From Acidobacteriota bacterium (GTDB lineage: Bacteria > Acidobacteriota > Blastocatellia > RBC074), in assembly GCA_022614735.1 (NCBI GenBank), contig JAKEHZ010000228.1:1-7397 (forward strand): a DNA stretch of 7,397 nt. Reading direction: 5' to 3'. A program made the position numbers and the translations under genes. Below the pieces are notes generated by a model, which had not been told where the DNA came from, ran no database searches, and saw only the letters and a program-made list of their open reading frames with translations. Shown piece after piece: positions 1-5,950 of this stretch. Positions within the stretch are counted from its first letter, which is position 1; the number at the start of each line of letters is the position of its first letter.

Positions 1-114
1 CTAACAGTTTCAACACAAAGGGTCAAAGGGTCAAAGGGTCAAAGAAGAAATAAATCAGGCATTTATCCCCCTTTGACCCTTTGACCCTTTGACCCTTTGT
101 GTTGAAACTGTTAG
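1..114. repeat. 44-bp perfect inverted repeat with 8-bp tandem units
   Basis: Bases 1-44 are the exact reverse complement of 71-114, so the DNA or its transcript can fold into a 44-bp stem. Each arm has a unique outer part (CTAACAGTTTCAACAC on the left) and an inner tandem of about 3.5 copies of the 8-bp unit AAAGGGTC. The 26-base centre holds a small second stem, ATAAAT at 50-55 with ATTTAT at 61-66. The left arm reaches the first base of the window, so the element may be longer. It lies about 105 bp past the stop of the minus-strand lipoprotein gene and could end its transcript, but no T-run of intrinsic-terminator type is clear. The repeat structure is seen directly; any function is inferred. 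The short open frames crossing it are by-products of the repeat. Confidence 0.93.
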
Positions 115-142
115 GTAGTTTCGGCCTCCTATGAAACTTGCC

Positions 143-195
143 GAAATTCTCTAGGATTTTTCCGTTTGTTCCGTTATTTCCGTTTGTTCCGTTTT
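143..195. repeat. Tandem 9-bp array TTCCGTTTG, family copy 1
   Basis: Four consecutive 9-bp units, TTCCGTTTG, TTCCGTTAT, TTCCGTTTG and TTCCGTTTT, run from 160 to 195. The 33 bases at 143-175 match 1170-1202 with three mismatches, including the shared lead-in GAAATTCT and GGATTTTT, so this belongs to the same dispersed family. Unlike the other copies, the left arm of the palindrome is missing or decayed here. It begins 24 bases past the stop codon of the lipoprotein gene, reading on the minus strand. Confidence 0.85.
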
Positions 196-218
196 CCCCC
201 TTCCCCTGTTCACGAAAA

Positions 219-1067
219 TCAGCTGGCAAAATTCTGCTTCTCTCCGAGCTTCTCACCGTTGATCGCGTCAAAATAGACGGTCCAGGTCATCCCACTCCCA
301 ACTTCGACAGGATAAGCCAGGTGAATCGTGAGATTGTTGTCTTTCTCTCTGGGATAAACGACCAACTCTCTGATGACGATCTCTTCAGGTTTCGTGACCT
401 TGTAGGTCTGGGGCCTGCCGGCTATTGTCGTGTAAGTGAATTCCCGATTTATCAATTTTTCGACAATCTCACCTGACCTGATTGATGGGTTATTGGGCAG
501 GTCAAATTTAGGAATGATACGACTGCTCCACTGCAGGAGATTGGCTTTCTTGTCCACCGTAAGTCTCAACTCACCATAGCCATCGGCTATCGGGAAGGAA
601 TAAGTCATCTGTTGATACACGAAGCGGTAGAAGTCGCCACCATTTGTGAAAGAGACTAGTGATAGGTCTTTGACGCTGAGAGGATTGTTCTTCGGATCGC
701 CACAAAGTATGCCGCGAGTGCGTTCGATAAAACCGCGGAGTGCTTCCTTTGCCTCCATTTCGCCGAAAACGCCGATTTTTTTGGTGACTTTGATCCGACC
801 GGCCAATTCCGGGGGCAAGGACCGCGGCGTGTTGAGGACCTGTTCTAAATCGAGCTTTGCGAACGGCAGACTCAGTTCGGCAAGGAAGCTTTTCCATGCT
901 TCCTGTACCTCCTCTTGACGCGATGTTGAAGGTTCAAACAACAGGGGATAATTTACCCTGTTGCCTTGTGGATTGTTGACAGAGACCTGCCCCGGCGCGG
1001 CACACGAACAGATGAGCATAACGGTCATCAACAAGCCAAAAAAACCAAGCCGCCAAGTTCTCAGCAT
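219..1067 (-). CDS. Putative lipoprotein resembling a stand-alone FTP/PepSY propeptide
   Basis: The protein has 282 residues. The N-terminus is a lipoprotein signal: basic LRTWR, a hydrophobic stretch at residues 7-20, and a lipobox I-C-S-C with the lipidated cysteine at C22. It should therefore be anchored in the inner or outer membrane and face the periplasm or outside. Residues about 143-195 (FYRFVYQQMTYSF, then GELRLTVDKKANLLQW, then IIPKFDLPNNPSI) follow the pattern of the FTP domain in propeptides of thermolysin-like (M4) and fungalysin-like (M36) proteases. The C-terminus (AYPVEVGSGMTWTVYFDAINGEKLG) has the PepSY-type ending with aromatic-V-x-x-DA-x-x-G-E. No HExxH protease motif or catalytic domain follows, and the gene stops soon after. 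The domain call is inference from pattern. ATG at 1067 gives the complete signal peptide; its Shine-Dalgarno is weak. It lies downstream of the proton-channel gene on the same strand, 153 bp away with a hairpin between them. Confidence 0.72.
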   Translation of the reverse strand: MLRTWRLGFFGLLMTVMLICSCAAPGQVSVNNPQGNRVNYPLLFEPSTSRQEEVQEAWKSFLAELSLPFAKLDLEQVLNTPRSLPPELAGRIKVTKKIGVFGEMEAKEALRGFIERTRGILCGDPKNNPLSVKDLSLVSFTNGGDFYRFVYQQMTYSFPIADGYGELRLTVDKKANLLQWSSRIIPKFDLPNNPSIRSGEIVEKLINREFTYTTIAGRPQTYKVTKPEEIVIRELVVYPREKDNNLTIHLAYPVEVGSGMTWTVYFDAINGEKLGEKQNFAS

Positions 1068-1150
1068 AGGCGCGATGATTTCACGCCAGATTCATAAAAT
1101 CAAGAATCGACAACAAGACAAAGAGAGAAAACGGGTCCACAAGAAAGGGC

Positions 1151-1204
1151 GGAAATAACGGAACAAACGGAAATTCTTCGGGATTTTTCCGTTTGTTCCG
1201 TTTT
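1151..1204. repeat. 17-bp perfect palindrome of the TTCCGTTTG family, copy 2
   Basis: Bases 1157-1173 (AACGGAACAAACGGAAA) are the exact reverse complement of 1186-1202, with a 12-base loop TTCTTCGGGATT. Right-arm units TTCCGTTTG and TTCCGTTTT lie at 1187-1204. The left arm, read on the minus strand, carries TTCCGTTTG, TTCCGTTAT and a partial third unit. The plus-strand side is followed by TTTTCTCTCTTC. It lies 16 bases past the stop of the channel gene and 84 bases or more upstream of the lipoprotein start. It could weaken read-through between them; this is inferred. Confidence 0.92.
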
Positions 1205-1220
1205 CTCTCTTCAGATTGTG

Positions 1221-1979
1221 TTATTTCGTATCCGCCTGTTGTAAAAAGAAATCGATCAATTCATCCGCTGAGTTATTCATCTCGACGGCGAACCTGCTTA
1301 CCCGGCTCGTGAAGTAGTTGAACATCCAGACAGCCGGAATTGCTACCAGCAATCCGAAGGCTGTCGCAATCAATGCTTCCGAAATGCCGCCTGCAACCGC
1401 ACCCAAACCTGTTGTCTCCTGACGATTCATTTCGTGAAAGGCATCCATAATACCGATAACTGTTCCGAACAACCCGACAAAAGGCGCGGTCGAGCCAATT
1501 GTCGCTAATCCTGACAACCCACGTTGCATTTCGGCTATCTTCATTGCCGTCGCGCGTCGTAAGGCGCGTCTGGCTTTCCGCATTCGTCTTCCGCCCTTGT
1601 CACCTCCTTGTGCTCCAAGTTCCTGCAATCCCGAATTGATGACAACAGCGAGATGGCTCCGGCGATAGCTCTGTGTAAGTTTGAGAGCATCATCCAGTCG
1701 AGCAGAACGCAACATCTCTGCCACGCGCGGTACAAATTCCCGCGATTGTTTGGCCGCCGAGTTGAATGTCAAGTAGCGTTCGAGCATGATCGCAACCGAG
1801 TAGATAGACATGATCAGGAGTACAACGATCACTCCTATTCCGGTATAACTCATTTTGCGGAGCATCTCAGTTAGCGACATTTGAACTTGCATGTCACTGC
1901 CACTCTGAATTGCCAAATTCGTTATCCAATTGAAATAAGCGTAGCTCTCCGACAGGATCAGGCGGACGAACGGATCCAT
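1221..1979 (-). CDS. MotA/TolQ/ExbB-type proton channel protein
   Basis: The protein has 252 residues, within the usual ExbB/TolQ range. ExbB and TolQ form inner-membrane pentamers that, with ExbD or TolR, use the proton gradient to energise outer-membrane transport or envelope constriction. Three membrane segments are visible: about 46-68, 157-180 and 199-222. The first ends in the typical LERYL. The second carries the family core LATIGSTAPFVGLFGTVIG followed by IMDAF, and the third has GGISEALIATAFGLLVAIPA. The cytoplasmic loop between segments 1 and 2 holds a basic cluster (RRMRKARRALRRA, about 131-143). The start is well supported by a near-perfect Shine-Dalgarno. No ExbD/TolR gene lies next to it: the next gene on this strand is the lipoprotein, and upstream is divergent rlmB. 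ExbB and TolQ cannot be separated from sequence alone, so no symbol is given. The family call is secure. Confidence 0.94.
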   Translation of the reverse strand: MDPFVRLILSESYAYFNWITNLAIQSGSDMQVQMSLTEMLRKMSYTGIGVIVVLLIMSIYSVAIMLERYLTFNSAAKQSREFVPRVAEMLRSARLDDALKLTQSYRRSHLAVVINSGLQELGAQGGDKGGRRMRKARRALRRATAMKIAEMQRGLSGLATIGSTAPFVGLFGTVIGIMDAFHEMNRQETTGLGAVAGGISEALIATAFGLLVAIPAVWMFNYFTSRVSRFAVEMNNSADELIDFFLQQADTK

Positions 1980-1980
1980 A

Positions 1981-1990
1981 GATCACCTCC
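1981..1990 (-). promoter_or_regulatory. Strong Shine-Dalgarno of the proton-channel gene
   Basis: On the minus strand the sequence reads GGAGGTGATC, then T, then ATG. Nearly the whole stretch can pair with the 3' end of 16S rRNA, and the GGAGG core is 6 bases from the ATG at 1979. It fixes the start codon and predicts efficient translation. Confidence 0.9.
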
Positions 1991-2117
1991 AGTTTGTACA
2001 GAATTTTTAGAATGCCACCGGTTTTTTGGTTATGCCTTATTTGGATTCACATTTGCGCACGCAGCCGAATCGGGCGCTTTAGAAGGTCACAGATTTCGTC
2101 TACCTAGACTCCTTATC

Positions 2118-2145
2118 TTTCCATAAGTTCCCTCTGGGGTATAAT
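2118..2145 (+). promoter_or_regulatory. Probable sigma-70-type promoter of rlmB
   Basis: A consensus -10 TATAAT lies at 2140-2145. A moderate -35 candidate, TTTCCA, lies at 2118-2123 with a 16-base spacer. Transcription would begin near 2152, leaving only about 13 bases before the rlmB ATG at 2165, where the Shine-Dalgarno is weak. The transcript would thus have a very short leader. The -10 is clear and the -35 is tentative. Confidence 0.6.
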
Positions 2146-2164
2146 TCGCTCGGAAACATTAGCA

Positions 2165-2908
2165 ATGAACCAAATCTATGGTCTTGCGCCTGTGCTTGAA
2201 GCCCTGCGCGCAGGACGACGACCCATCCATAAAATCCTGATTTCAGCGGGTTCCCATCCGTCGCGGTTGAGTGAATTGACCGATGCGGCACGACGCGCAG
2301 GTATTTCCATCGAAAAACGTGAACGCCGCGAGCTGGACGAGATCACCCGCAATGCAAACCATCAAGGAGTCATCGCGCTTGTCGATTCGCAGAGCAGAAC
2401 GAATCCATACGTGCCGTCAGAAACGATCCTCGATTCTCTCAGTGATCCAGCCCTCGTCGTCCTGCTCGATGGCATTGAGGACCCGCATAACCTCGGCGCG
2501 ATTCTGCGCACCTGCGAGGGCGCTGGTGTCGATGGAATTTTTATTCCTGAACATCGCGCAGCCGGCTTGAACGAGACTGTGGCAAAGACTTCGGCCGGCG
2601 CCGTGGAGTATGTGCGTGTGGCGCGTGTGACCAACCTGGTGCCTCTGATTGCTGAATTGAAAGAACGTGGTCTGTGGGTTGTCGGGGTTGAGGGAGGGAC
2701 CGAGACAATTTATTCTGATTTCGATCTAAACGTTCCGCTCGCTCTCGTCTTCGGCAGCGAAGCTAAAGGCATTCGAAGGCTGATCCGCGAAAAGTGCGAT
2801 GCGGCAGTTTCTATCCCTTTGCGCGGAGAGCTGAATTCATTGAATGTGAGCGTGGCGGCGGGTGTAATATTGTTCGAGGTGCTGAGACAAAGAGGAGTTC
2901 AAGGATGA
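2165..2908 (+). CDS. rlmB: 23S rRNA (guanosine-2'-O-)-methyltransferase RlmB (TrmH/SpoU family)
   Basis: The protein has 247 residues, the usual length. RlmB uses S-adenosylmethionine to methylate the 2'-hydroxyl of G2251 (E. coli numbering) in the peptidyl-transferase P loop of 23S rRNA. The N-terminal substrate-binding domain starts with the characteristic IYGLAPVLEAL (4-14). A linker with HQGVIALV (66-73) follows. The C-terminal SPOUT domain shows all three motifs: motif 1 LDGIEDPHNLGAILRTCEGAG with N109 and R115, motif 2 LVFGSEAKGIRRL with E198, and motif 3 SIPLRGELNSLNVSVAAG at about 216-233 with N227. These support an active knotted methyltransferase. Other SpoU members (TrmH, or the YsgA type) are possible, but the N-terminal domain and HQG motif favour RlmB. 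It is divergent from the channel gene and ends 10 bases from the end of the convergent zinc-ribbon gene. Confidence 0.93.
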   Translation: MNQIYGLAPVLEALRAGRRPIHKILISAGSHPSRLSELTDAARRAGISIEKRERRELDEITRNANHQGVIALVDSQSRTNPYVPSETILDSLSDPALVVLLDGIEDPHNLGAILRTCEGAGVDGIFIPEHRAAGLNETVAKTSAGAVEYVRVARVTNLVPLIAELKERGLWVVGVEGGTETIYSDFDLNVPLALVFGSEAKGIRRLIREKCDAAVSIPLRGELNSLNVSVAAGVILFEVLRQRGVQG

Positions 2909-2918
2909 CTCGGAGGGT

Positions 2919-3638
2919 TCACGTAATTACAGTCTCAGACTTGAAGTAGAGGATCCGTCCGCAGCTCTCACAGGTGATGATCGTCTCGCCGCGGCGGATA
3001 TCGCTGAAAACCTGAGGGCGGATTGTCATGCGGCAGGCAAGGCAGGACCAGTCACGGGCTTCGGCCAGCGCTAACCCGGAACGCGTCTTCGATAATCTTT
3101 CATAGGTTGCGCGCGCGTTTGGGCTCAAGGCTCCGAGCGCGGGCGCGCGTTGAGCAATCAGTTCATCAAGGCGTTGTTGATTGGCCGTGACTGCAGCTGA
3201 CCATTCGGTTATCTGCCGATCGACTTCAATTCGTTGCGATTCCATCTCCGGTGTGCGTTCTGTGATGTTCGCTTCGAGCTTTTCGATCTTCTCCATTAAT
3301 TTGAGAATTTCCGTCTCGAGCGAACTGACTGCCTTGCGCGCAACATCTATCTCGCGCACTGCCGTCGTATATTCTCTTTCATTTGTCGCCTTCATCAGAT
3401 CATCTTTGAATTTCTGATGTTTTTGCTGCTCGATTTCAAGCTCGGATTCGTATCGTCTTTTTTCATTTTGAGCGACATCCAGCTGTTCTTTGAGATCGAG
3501 GTATTCTTTGGCAGTCTGGGAGAATTGGATCTCCAGCTCCCGTTGTCGTGAGGGAAGCGAAGAAATCTCTTCTTTTAGTCGTCTGATTTCGACATCAATT
3601 TCCTGAAGCGAGATGAGCTGGCTCAGTTCCTCATTCAA
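2919..3638 (-). CDS. Coiled-coil protein with C4-type zinc ribbon (zf-RING_7 / DUF164 family)
   Basis: The protein has 239 residues. Residues about 5-165 are heptad-rich and highly charged, predicting a long antiparallel coiled-coil hairpin, with the family signature NEREYTTAVREI at 86-97 near the turn. The C-terminal zinc ribbon uses C199-x-x-C202 and C223-x-x-C226, with the typical IRPQVFSDIRRGETI (206-220) and CGRILYF (226-232). Relatives include Helicobacter HP0958/FlgZ and chlamydial CT398, reported to bind sigma-54 or, for HP0958, flagellin mRNA. The role in other phyla is unclear, so only a nucleic-acid or protein-binding function is inferred. The only suitable start is TTG at 3638, supported by AGGAGG five bases upstream. 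The nearby ATG at 3634 is out of frame and the next in-frame Met is residue 82. It is divergent from hemL and convergent with rlmB. Confidence 0.9.
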   Translation of the reverse strand: MNEELSQLISLQEIDVEIRRLKEEISSLPSRQRELEIQFSQTAKEYLDLKEQLDVAQNEKRRYESELEIEQQKHQKFKDDLMKATNEREYTTAVREIDVARKAVSSLETEILKLMEKIEKLEANITERTPEMESQRIEVDRQITEWSAAVTANQQRLDELIAQRAPALGALSPNARATYERLSKTRSGLALAEARDWSCLACRMTIRPQVFSDIRRGETIITCESCGRILYFKSETVIT

Positions 3639-3643
3639 AGCGG

Positions 3644-3649
3644 CCTCCT
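3644..3649 (-). promoter_or_regulatory. Shine-Dalgarno that selects a TTG start
   Basis: On the minus strand AGGAGG is followed by five bases (CCGCT) and then TTG at 3638. This spacing suits the TTG. An overlapping ATG four bases further on is in another frame, so the ribosome-binding site and the conserved N-terminus decide for TTG. Confidence 0.82.
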
Positions 3650-3725
3650 AAGAAAACAAGGCAGAGTCTAATGGTCTTTGCAATCTTCCACCCCCCCGGA
3701 TCTTTCGGCGGTCTGGATCGAAGAA

Positions 3726-3771
3726 GCGAGCAAATCATCACACAGCCGCTCGCCCAAACGCAAATTTTTTT
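3726..3771 (+). promoter_or_regulatory. Weak hairpin plus T-run in the hemL leader
   Basis: GCGAGC at 3726-3731 can pair with GCTCGC at 3748-3753 across a 16-base loop. Seven Ts follow at 3765-3771, ending 14 bases before the hemL ATG. The stem is short, the loop is long, and 11 bases separate stem and T-run. It is at best an attenuator-like candidate. No clear -35/-10 pair for hemL was found in this 147-bp divergent spacer. Confidence 0.2.
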
Positions 3772-3785
3772 AGTGATGAGAACTT

Positions 3786-5087
3786 ATGACTGAGATAAAG
3801 AAAAACATCTACCCGCGATCATCGGTGCTCTTCGAGCGCGCAATAGAAGTCATTCCCGGCGGCGTTAACAGCCCGGTACGCGCATTTCGCGGTGTCGGCG
3901 GTACACCGCTCTTCATTCAATCCGCGCGTGGCGCGACGATCACCGATGCCGATGGACGAACCTATATCGACTATGTCGGCTCCTGGGGGCCGATGATCCT
4001 CGGCCACGCACATCCGGAAGTGATCAGTGCCATCCAGACAGCAGCTGCGCGCGGAACCAGCTATGGCGCGCCGACCGAGCTCGAAATCCTCCTGGCTGAG
4101 GAAGTGATCGACGCTTTCCCTTCGATTGAAAAGCTGCGTCTCACTTCGAGCGGCACAGAAGCAACAATGTCGGCGCTACGTGTTGCACGCGGGTTCACAG
4201 GCCGTCCAAAGATCGTCAAATTCGAGGGCTGTTATCACGGGCACGGAGACAGTTTGCTGGTGCGTGCAGGTTCGGGCGTCGCCACTCTCGGTCTGCCGGA
4301 CTCGCCCGGCGTGTTGCCCGAAGTCGCCCAGAGTACCATCACTGTTCCCTACAACGATGTAGCTGCCCTCGAGCATGTCTTCGATGAAGTCGGCAATCAG
4401 ATCGCAGCCGTAATTATTGAGCCGGTCGTTGGCAATATGGGCTGCGTCCCTCCGCGCGAAAACTATCTTCAGGAAGTCCGGCGTATTACTGAAAAGCAAG
4501 GCGCAGTTTTAATATTCGATGAGGTGATGACGGGGTTTCGCGTCGCGCGGGGCGGCGCCCAAGAACTATACGGCATCAAGGCTGATCTGACCTGCCTGGG
4601 CAAAATAATCGGCGGAGGCTTGCCGGTCGGAGCCTTCGGAGGTAGGCGAGAGATCATGGATGTCGTTGCGCCGGTCGGACCGGTTTATCAGGCAGGAACT
4701 CTGTCGGGCAACCCATTGGCGGTAACAGCAGGTTTGACAACTTTGCGCCTCCTCAAGTCACTCAATCCTTACCCCCAACTCGAACGCGCGACGGCCCGCC
4801 TGGTCGAAGGAATGACCGAAGCCGCTCGCGAGGCTGGTATCGGCGTTGTCAGCAATCGGCTCGGTTCCATGTTCACGACATTCTTCACTTCAGCGACGGT
4901 CTACGATTGGACGACTGCATCCCGTAGCGACCGTGCAGCCTTCGGGCGATTCTTCCACGCCATGCTTGATGAAGGCGTCTACCTGGCGCCTTCGCAGTTC
5001 GAAGCCGGCTTCGTTTCAGCAGCCCACAGCGATGAAATCATCGATCGAACGATTGCGTCGGCGCGCCTGGCGTTCGGGCGTGTCTGA
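3786..5087 (+). CDS. hemL: Glutamate-1-semialdehyde 2,1-aminomutase HemL
   Basis: The protein has 433 residues, normal for the family. This cytoplasmic pyridoxal-phosphate enzyme isomerises glutamate-1-semialdehyde to 5-aminolevulinate, the last step of the C5 route to heme and other tetrapyrroles. The N-terminus has the diagnostic LFERA-x5[11 protein letters not shown] (15-34). Cofactor-site features are [15 protein letters not shown] (121-135), YHGHGDSLL (150-158), FDEVMTGFR (244-252) with D245, and the Schiff-base lysine K273 in [25 protein letters not shown] (304-312) and the C-terminal [15 protein letters not shown] are also typical. ATG at 3786 matches the family start; the Shine-Dalgarno is weak (GTGAT at 3773-3777). 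No other heme gene is adjacent, so hemA must lie elsewhere. Its presence implies the glutamyl-tRNA route rather than the glycine-succinyl-CoA route. Downstream is a palindromic repeat that may end transcription. Confidence 0.97.
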   Translation: MTEIKKNIYPRSSVLFERAIEVIPGGVNSPVRAFRGVGGTPLFIQSARGATITDADGRTYIDYVGSWGPMILGHAHPEVISAIQTAAARGTSYGAPTELEILLAEEVIDAFPSIEKLRLTSSGTEATMSALRVARGFTGRPKIVKFEGCYHGHGDSLLVRAGSGVATLGLPDSPGVLPEVAQSTITVPYNDVAALEHVFDEVGNQIAAVIIEPVVGNMGCVPPRENYLQEVRRITEKQGAVLIFDEVMTGFRVARGGAQELYGIKADLTCLGKIIGGGLPVGAFGGRREIMDVVAPVGPVYQAGTLSGNPLAVTAGLTTLRLLKSLNPYPQLERATARLVEGMTEAAREAGIGVVSNRLGSMFTTFFTSATVYDWTTASRSDRAAFGRFFHAMLDEGVYLAPSQFEAGFVSAAHSDEIIDRTIASARLAFGRV

Positions 5088-5130
5088 TGATTCGTGTCCT
5101 CCTGGGAAAAAGTGGCTACCTATAGCCTCT

Positions 5131-5260
5131 AAGAAAAAGAAATTTGACGCAAAGGCGCAAAGAAAAATCAAATGACGAGGTGGTAACCTCTTCCGATGAA
5201 TCTTTTTTCTCACTTTCCCTCTTTGCGCCTTTGCGTCTTTGCGTCAGATTCCTTTTTCTT
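5131..5260. repeat. Palindromic element with 8-bp RCGCAAAG units downstream of hemL
   Basis: The left arm (5131-5162) and right arm (5221-5260) are inverted repeats. Their outer 24 bases match except for two positions. The arms contain tandem 8-bp units: the left has ACGCAAAG and GCGCAAAG, and the right has the complements CTTTGCGC (5221-5228), CTTTGCGT (5229-5236) and CTTTGCGT (5237-5244). The right arm therefore carries one extra unit. The 58-base centre contains a small hairpin, GAGGT (5177-5181) with ACCTC (5186-5190). The element begins 43 bases past the hemL stop and could act as a terminator or mRNA-stabilising hairpin (inferred). Bases 5088-5130 show nothing else. Confidence 0.9.
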
Positions 5261-5292
5261 TAATGCTATATCATCCTTATTAAATGCGCATT

Positions 5293-5321
5293 TTGGGTAC
5301 GGCGTGATCGGCTGATATACT
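5293..5321 (+). promoter_or_regulatory. Probable extended -10 promoter of the secreted hypothetical gene
   Basis: TATACT at 5316-5321 is preceded by TGA at 5313-5315, forming a TGnTATACT extended -10. A partial -35, TTGGGT, lies at 5293-5298 with an ideal 17-base spacer. Transcription from about 5328 would leave a 41-base leader to the ATG at 5369 but only about 11 bases to the upstream TTG at 5339, which favours the ATG. Confidence 0.6.
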
Positions 5322-5368
5322 CGTCTCTCACTACTCTTTTGATCATTCCGACAGGCCGAAAGGTTTTG

Positions 5369-5944
5369 ATGGGAGCCAATATGTTGGTTTGCTTTTCTCT
5401 CTTGCTGGTTCTTCTGCCGGCTTATGCAGAGTATGAATCTGAATTTAATGAGAGTTCGAAGAGGAGGACTATTTATTTCAACTGGCGTTCCCGCACACAA
5501 AGTCCGACGACCCAGCACGAGCGTGATAAAGCTCTGGCCCGACAACAATTCACTAAAAATTTCCGTGACATGCAACTGCTCGGGCAAGGGCTGTTGCGCG
5601 AGCACGAAGCTAAGCGCCTTACTTCAAAACGTCTGGCGAAAGACGCAAAATCAATCAACAGGTGCGCCAAGAGCCTTCGCTCTCTCCTTGCGCTCGGAAA
5701 CCTGGCATCCGAGACACAGATCGATAAAGATATCGACACACCTAATGAATTTGATGAATCGATCCGTAAGCTTGCGAAGCTGATCTGGGACTTCGCTCAT
5801 AATCCTATCCACCAGACCAGCAAAGTATTCAATACGGATCAAGCGGCACAAGCTCAAACCGACTTACTCACTATCATCAATCTTTCCAAGGTAATCGAGA
5901 ACAGAGCGAAGAGTTACGTTTTCGCCCCCACGTCAGCTCAGTAA
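5369..5944 (+). CDS. Small secreted hypothetical protein
   Basis: The protein has 191 residues from this start. No family is recognised. The N-terminus is a cleavable signal peptide: hydrophobic MLVCFSLLLVLLPAYA with a likely cut after AYA, so the mature protein begins EYESEF and is periplasmic or secreted. The rest is hydrophilic and mostly alpha-helical, with many Lys, Arg and Leu, for example ARQQFTKNFRDMQLLGQGLL followed by LAKDAKSINRCAKSLRSLL. This periodicity suggests a helical bundle. It has one cysteine in the mature part and no enzyme motif. ATG 5369 is chosen because AAAGG lies five bases upstream and a promoter ends near 5328. TTG at 5339 would add ten residues including R and K, giving a better signal n-region, but has no Shine-Dalgarno. 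ATG 5381 is also possible. It ends six bases from the convergent amidohydrolase. Confidence 0.75.
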   Translation: MGANMLVCFSLLLVLLPAYAEYESEFNESSKRRTIYFNWRSRTQSPTTQHERDKALARQQFTKNFRDMQLLGQGLLREHEAKRLTSKRLAKDAKSINRCAKSLRSLLALGNLASETQIDKDIDTPNEFDESIRKLAKLIWDFAHNPIHQTSKVFNTDQAAQAQTDLLTIINLSKVIENRAKSYVFAPTSAQ

Positions 5945-5950
5945 CTGATA

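Noticed and set aside
17..100. Repeated short units as a possible CRISPR array
   Set aside because: The units are 8 bp in direct contact with no spacers, and the arms are inverted; there are no cas genes.
23..476. Open frames 23-271 (minus) and 138-476 (plus)
   Set aside because: They are built from low-complexity repeat sequence or read through the opposite strand of the lipoprotein gene; the translations are repetitive or unlike real proteins.
571..918. Open frames 571-897 (minus) and 646-918 (plus) inside the lipoprotein gene
   Set aside because: Out-of-frame shadows of a gene with a clear signal peptide and lipobox; no ribosome-binding site or protein-like composition.
1157..1202. Palindrome as a definite intrinsic terminator of the channel gene
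   Set aside because: On the minus strand, the direction of that gene, the stem is not GC-rich and no T-run follows; it is kept as a repeat with only a possible terminator role.
3726..3771. Heme-responsive riboswitch or attenuator before hemL
   Set aside because: Only a six-base stem with a 16-base loop and a detached T-run is visible; no known riboswitch pattern was recognised.
4126..4499. Long antisense and shifted frames inside hemL, as possible overlapping genes
   Set aside because: hemL is fully conserved across this stretch; such frames are common shadows of its codon use.
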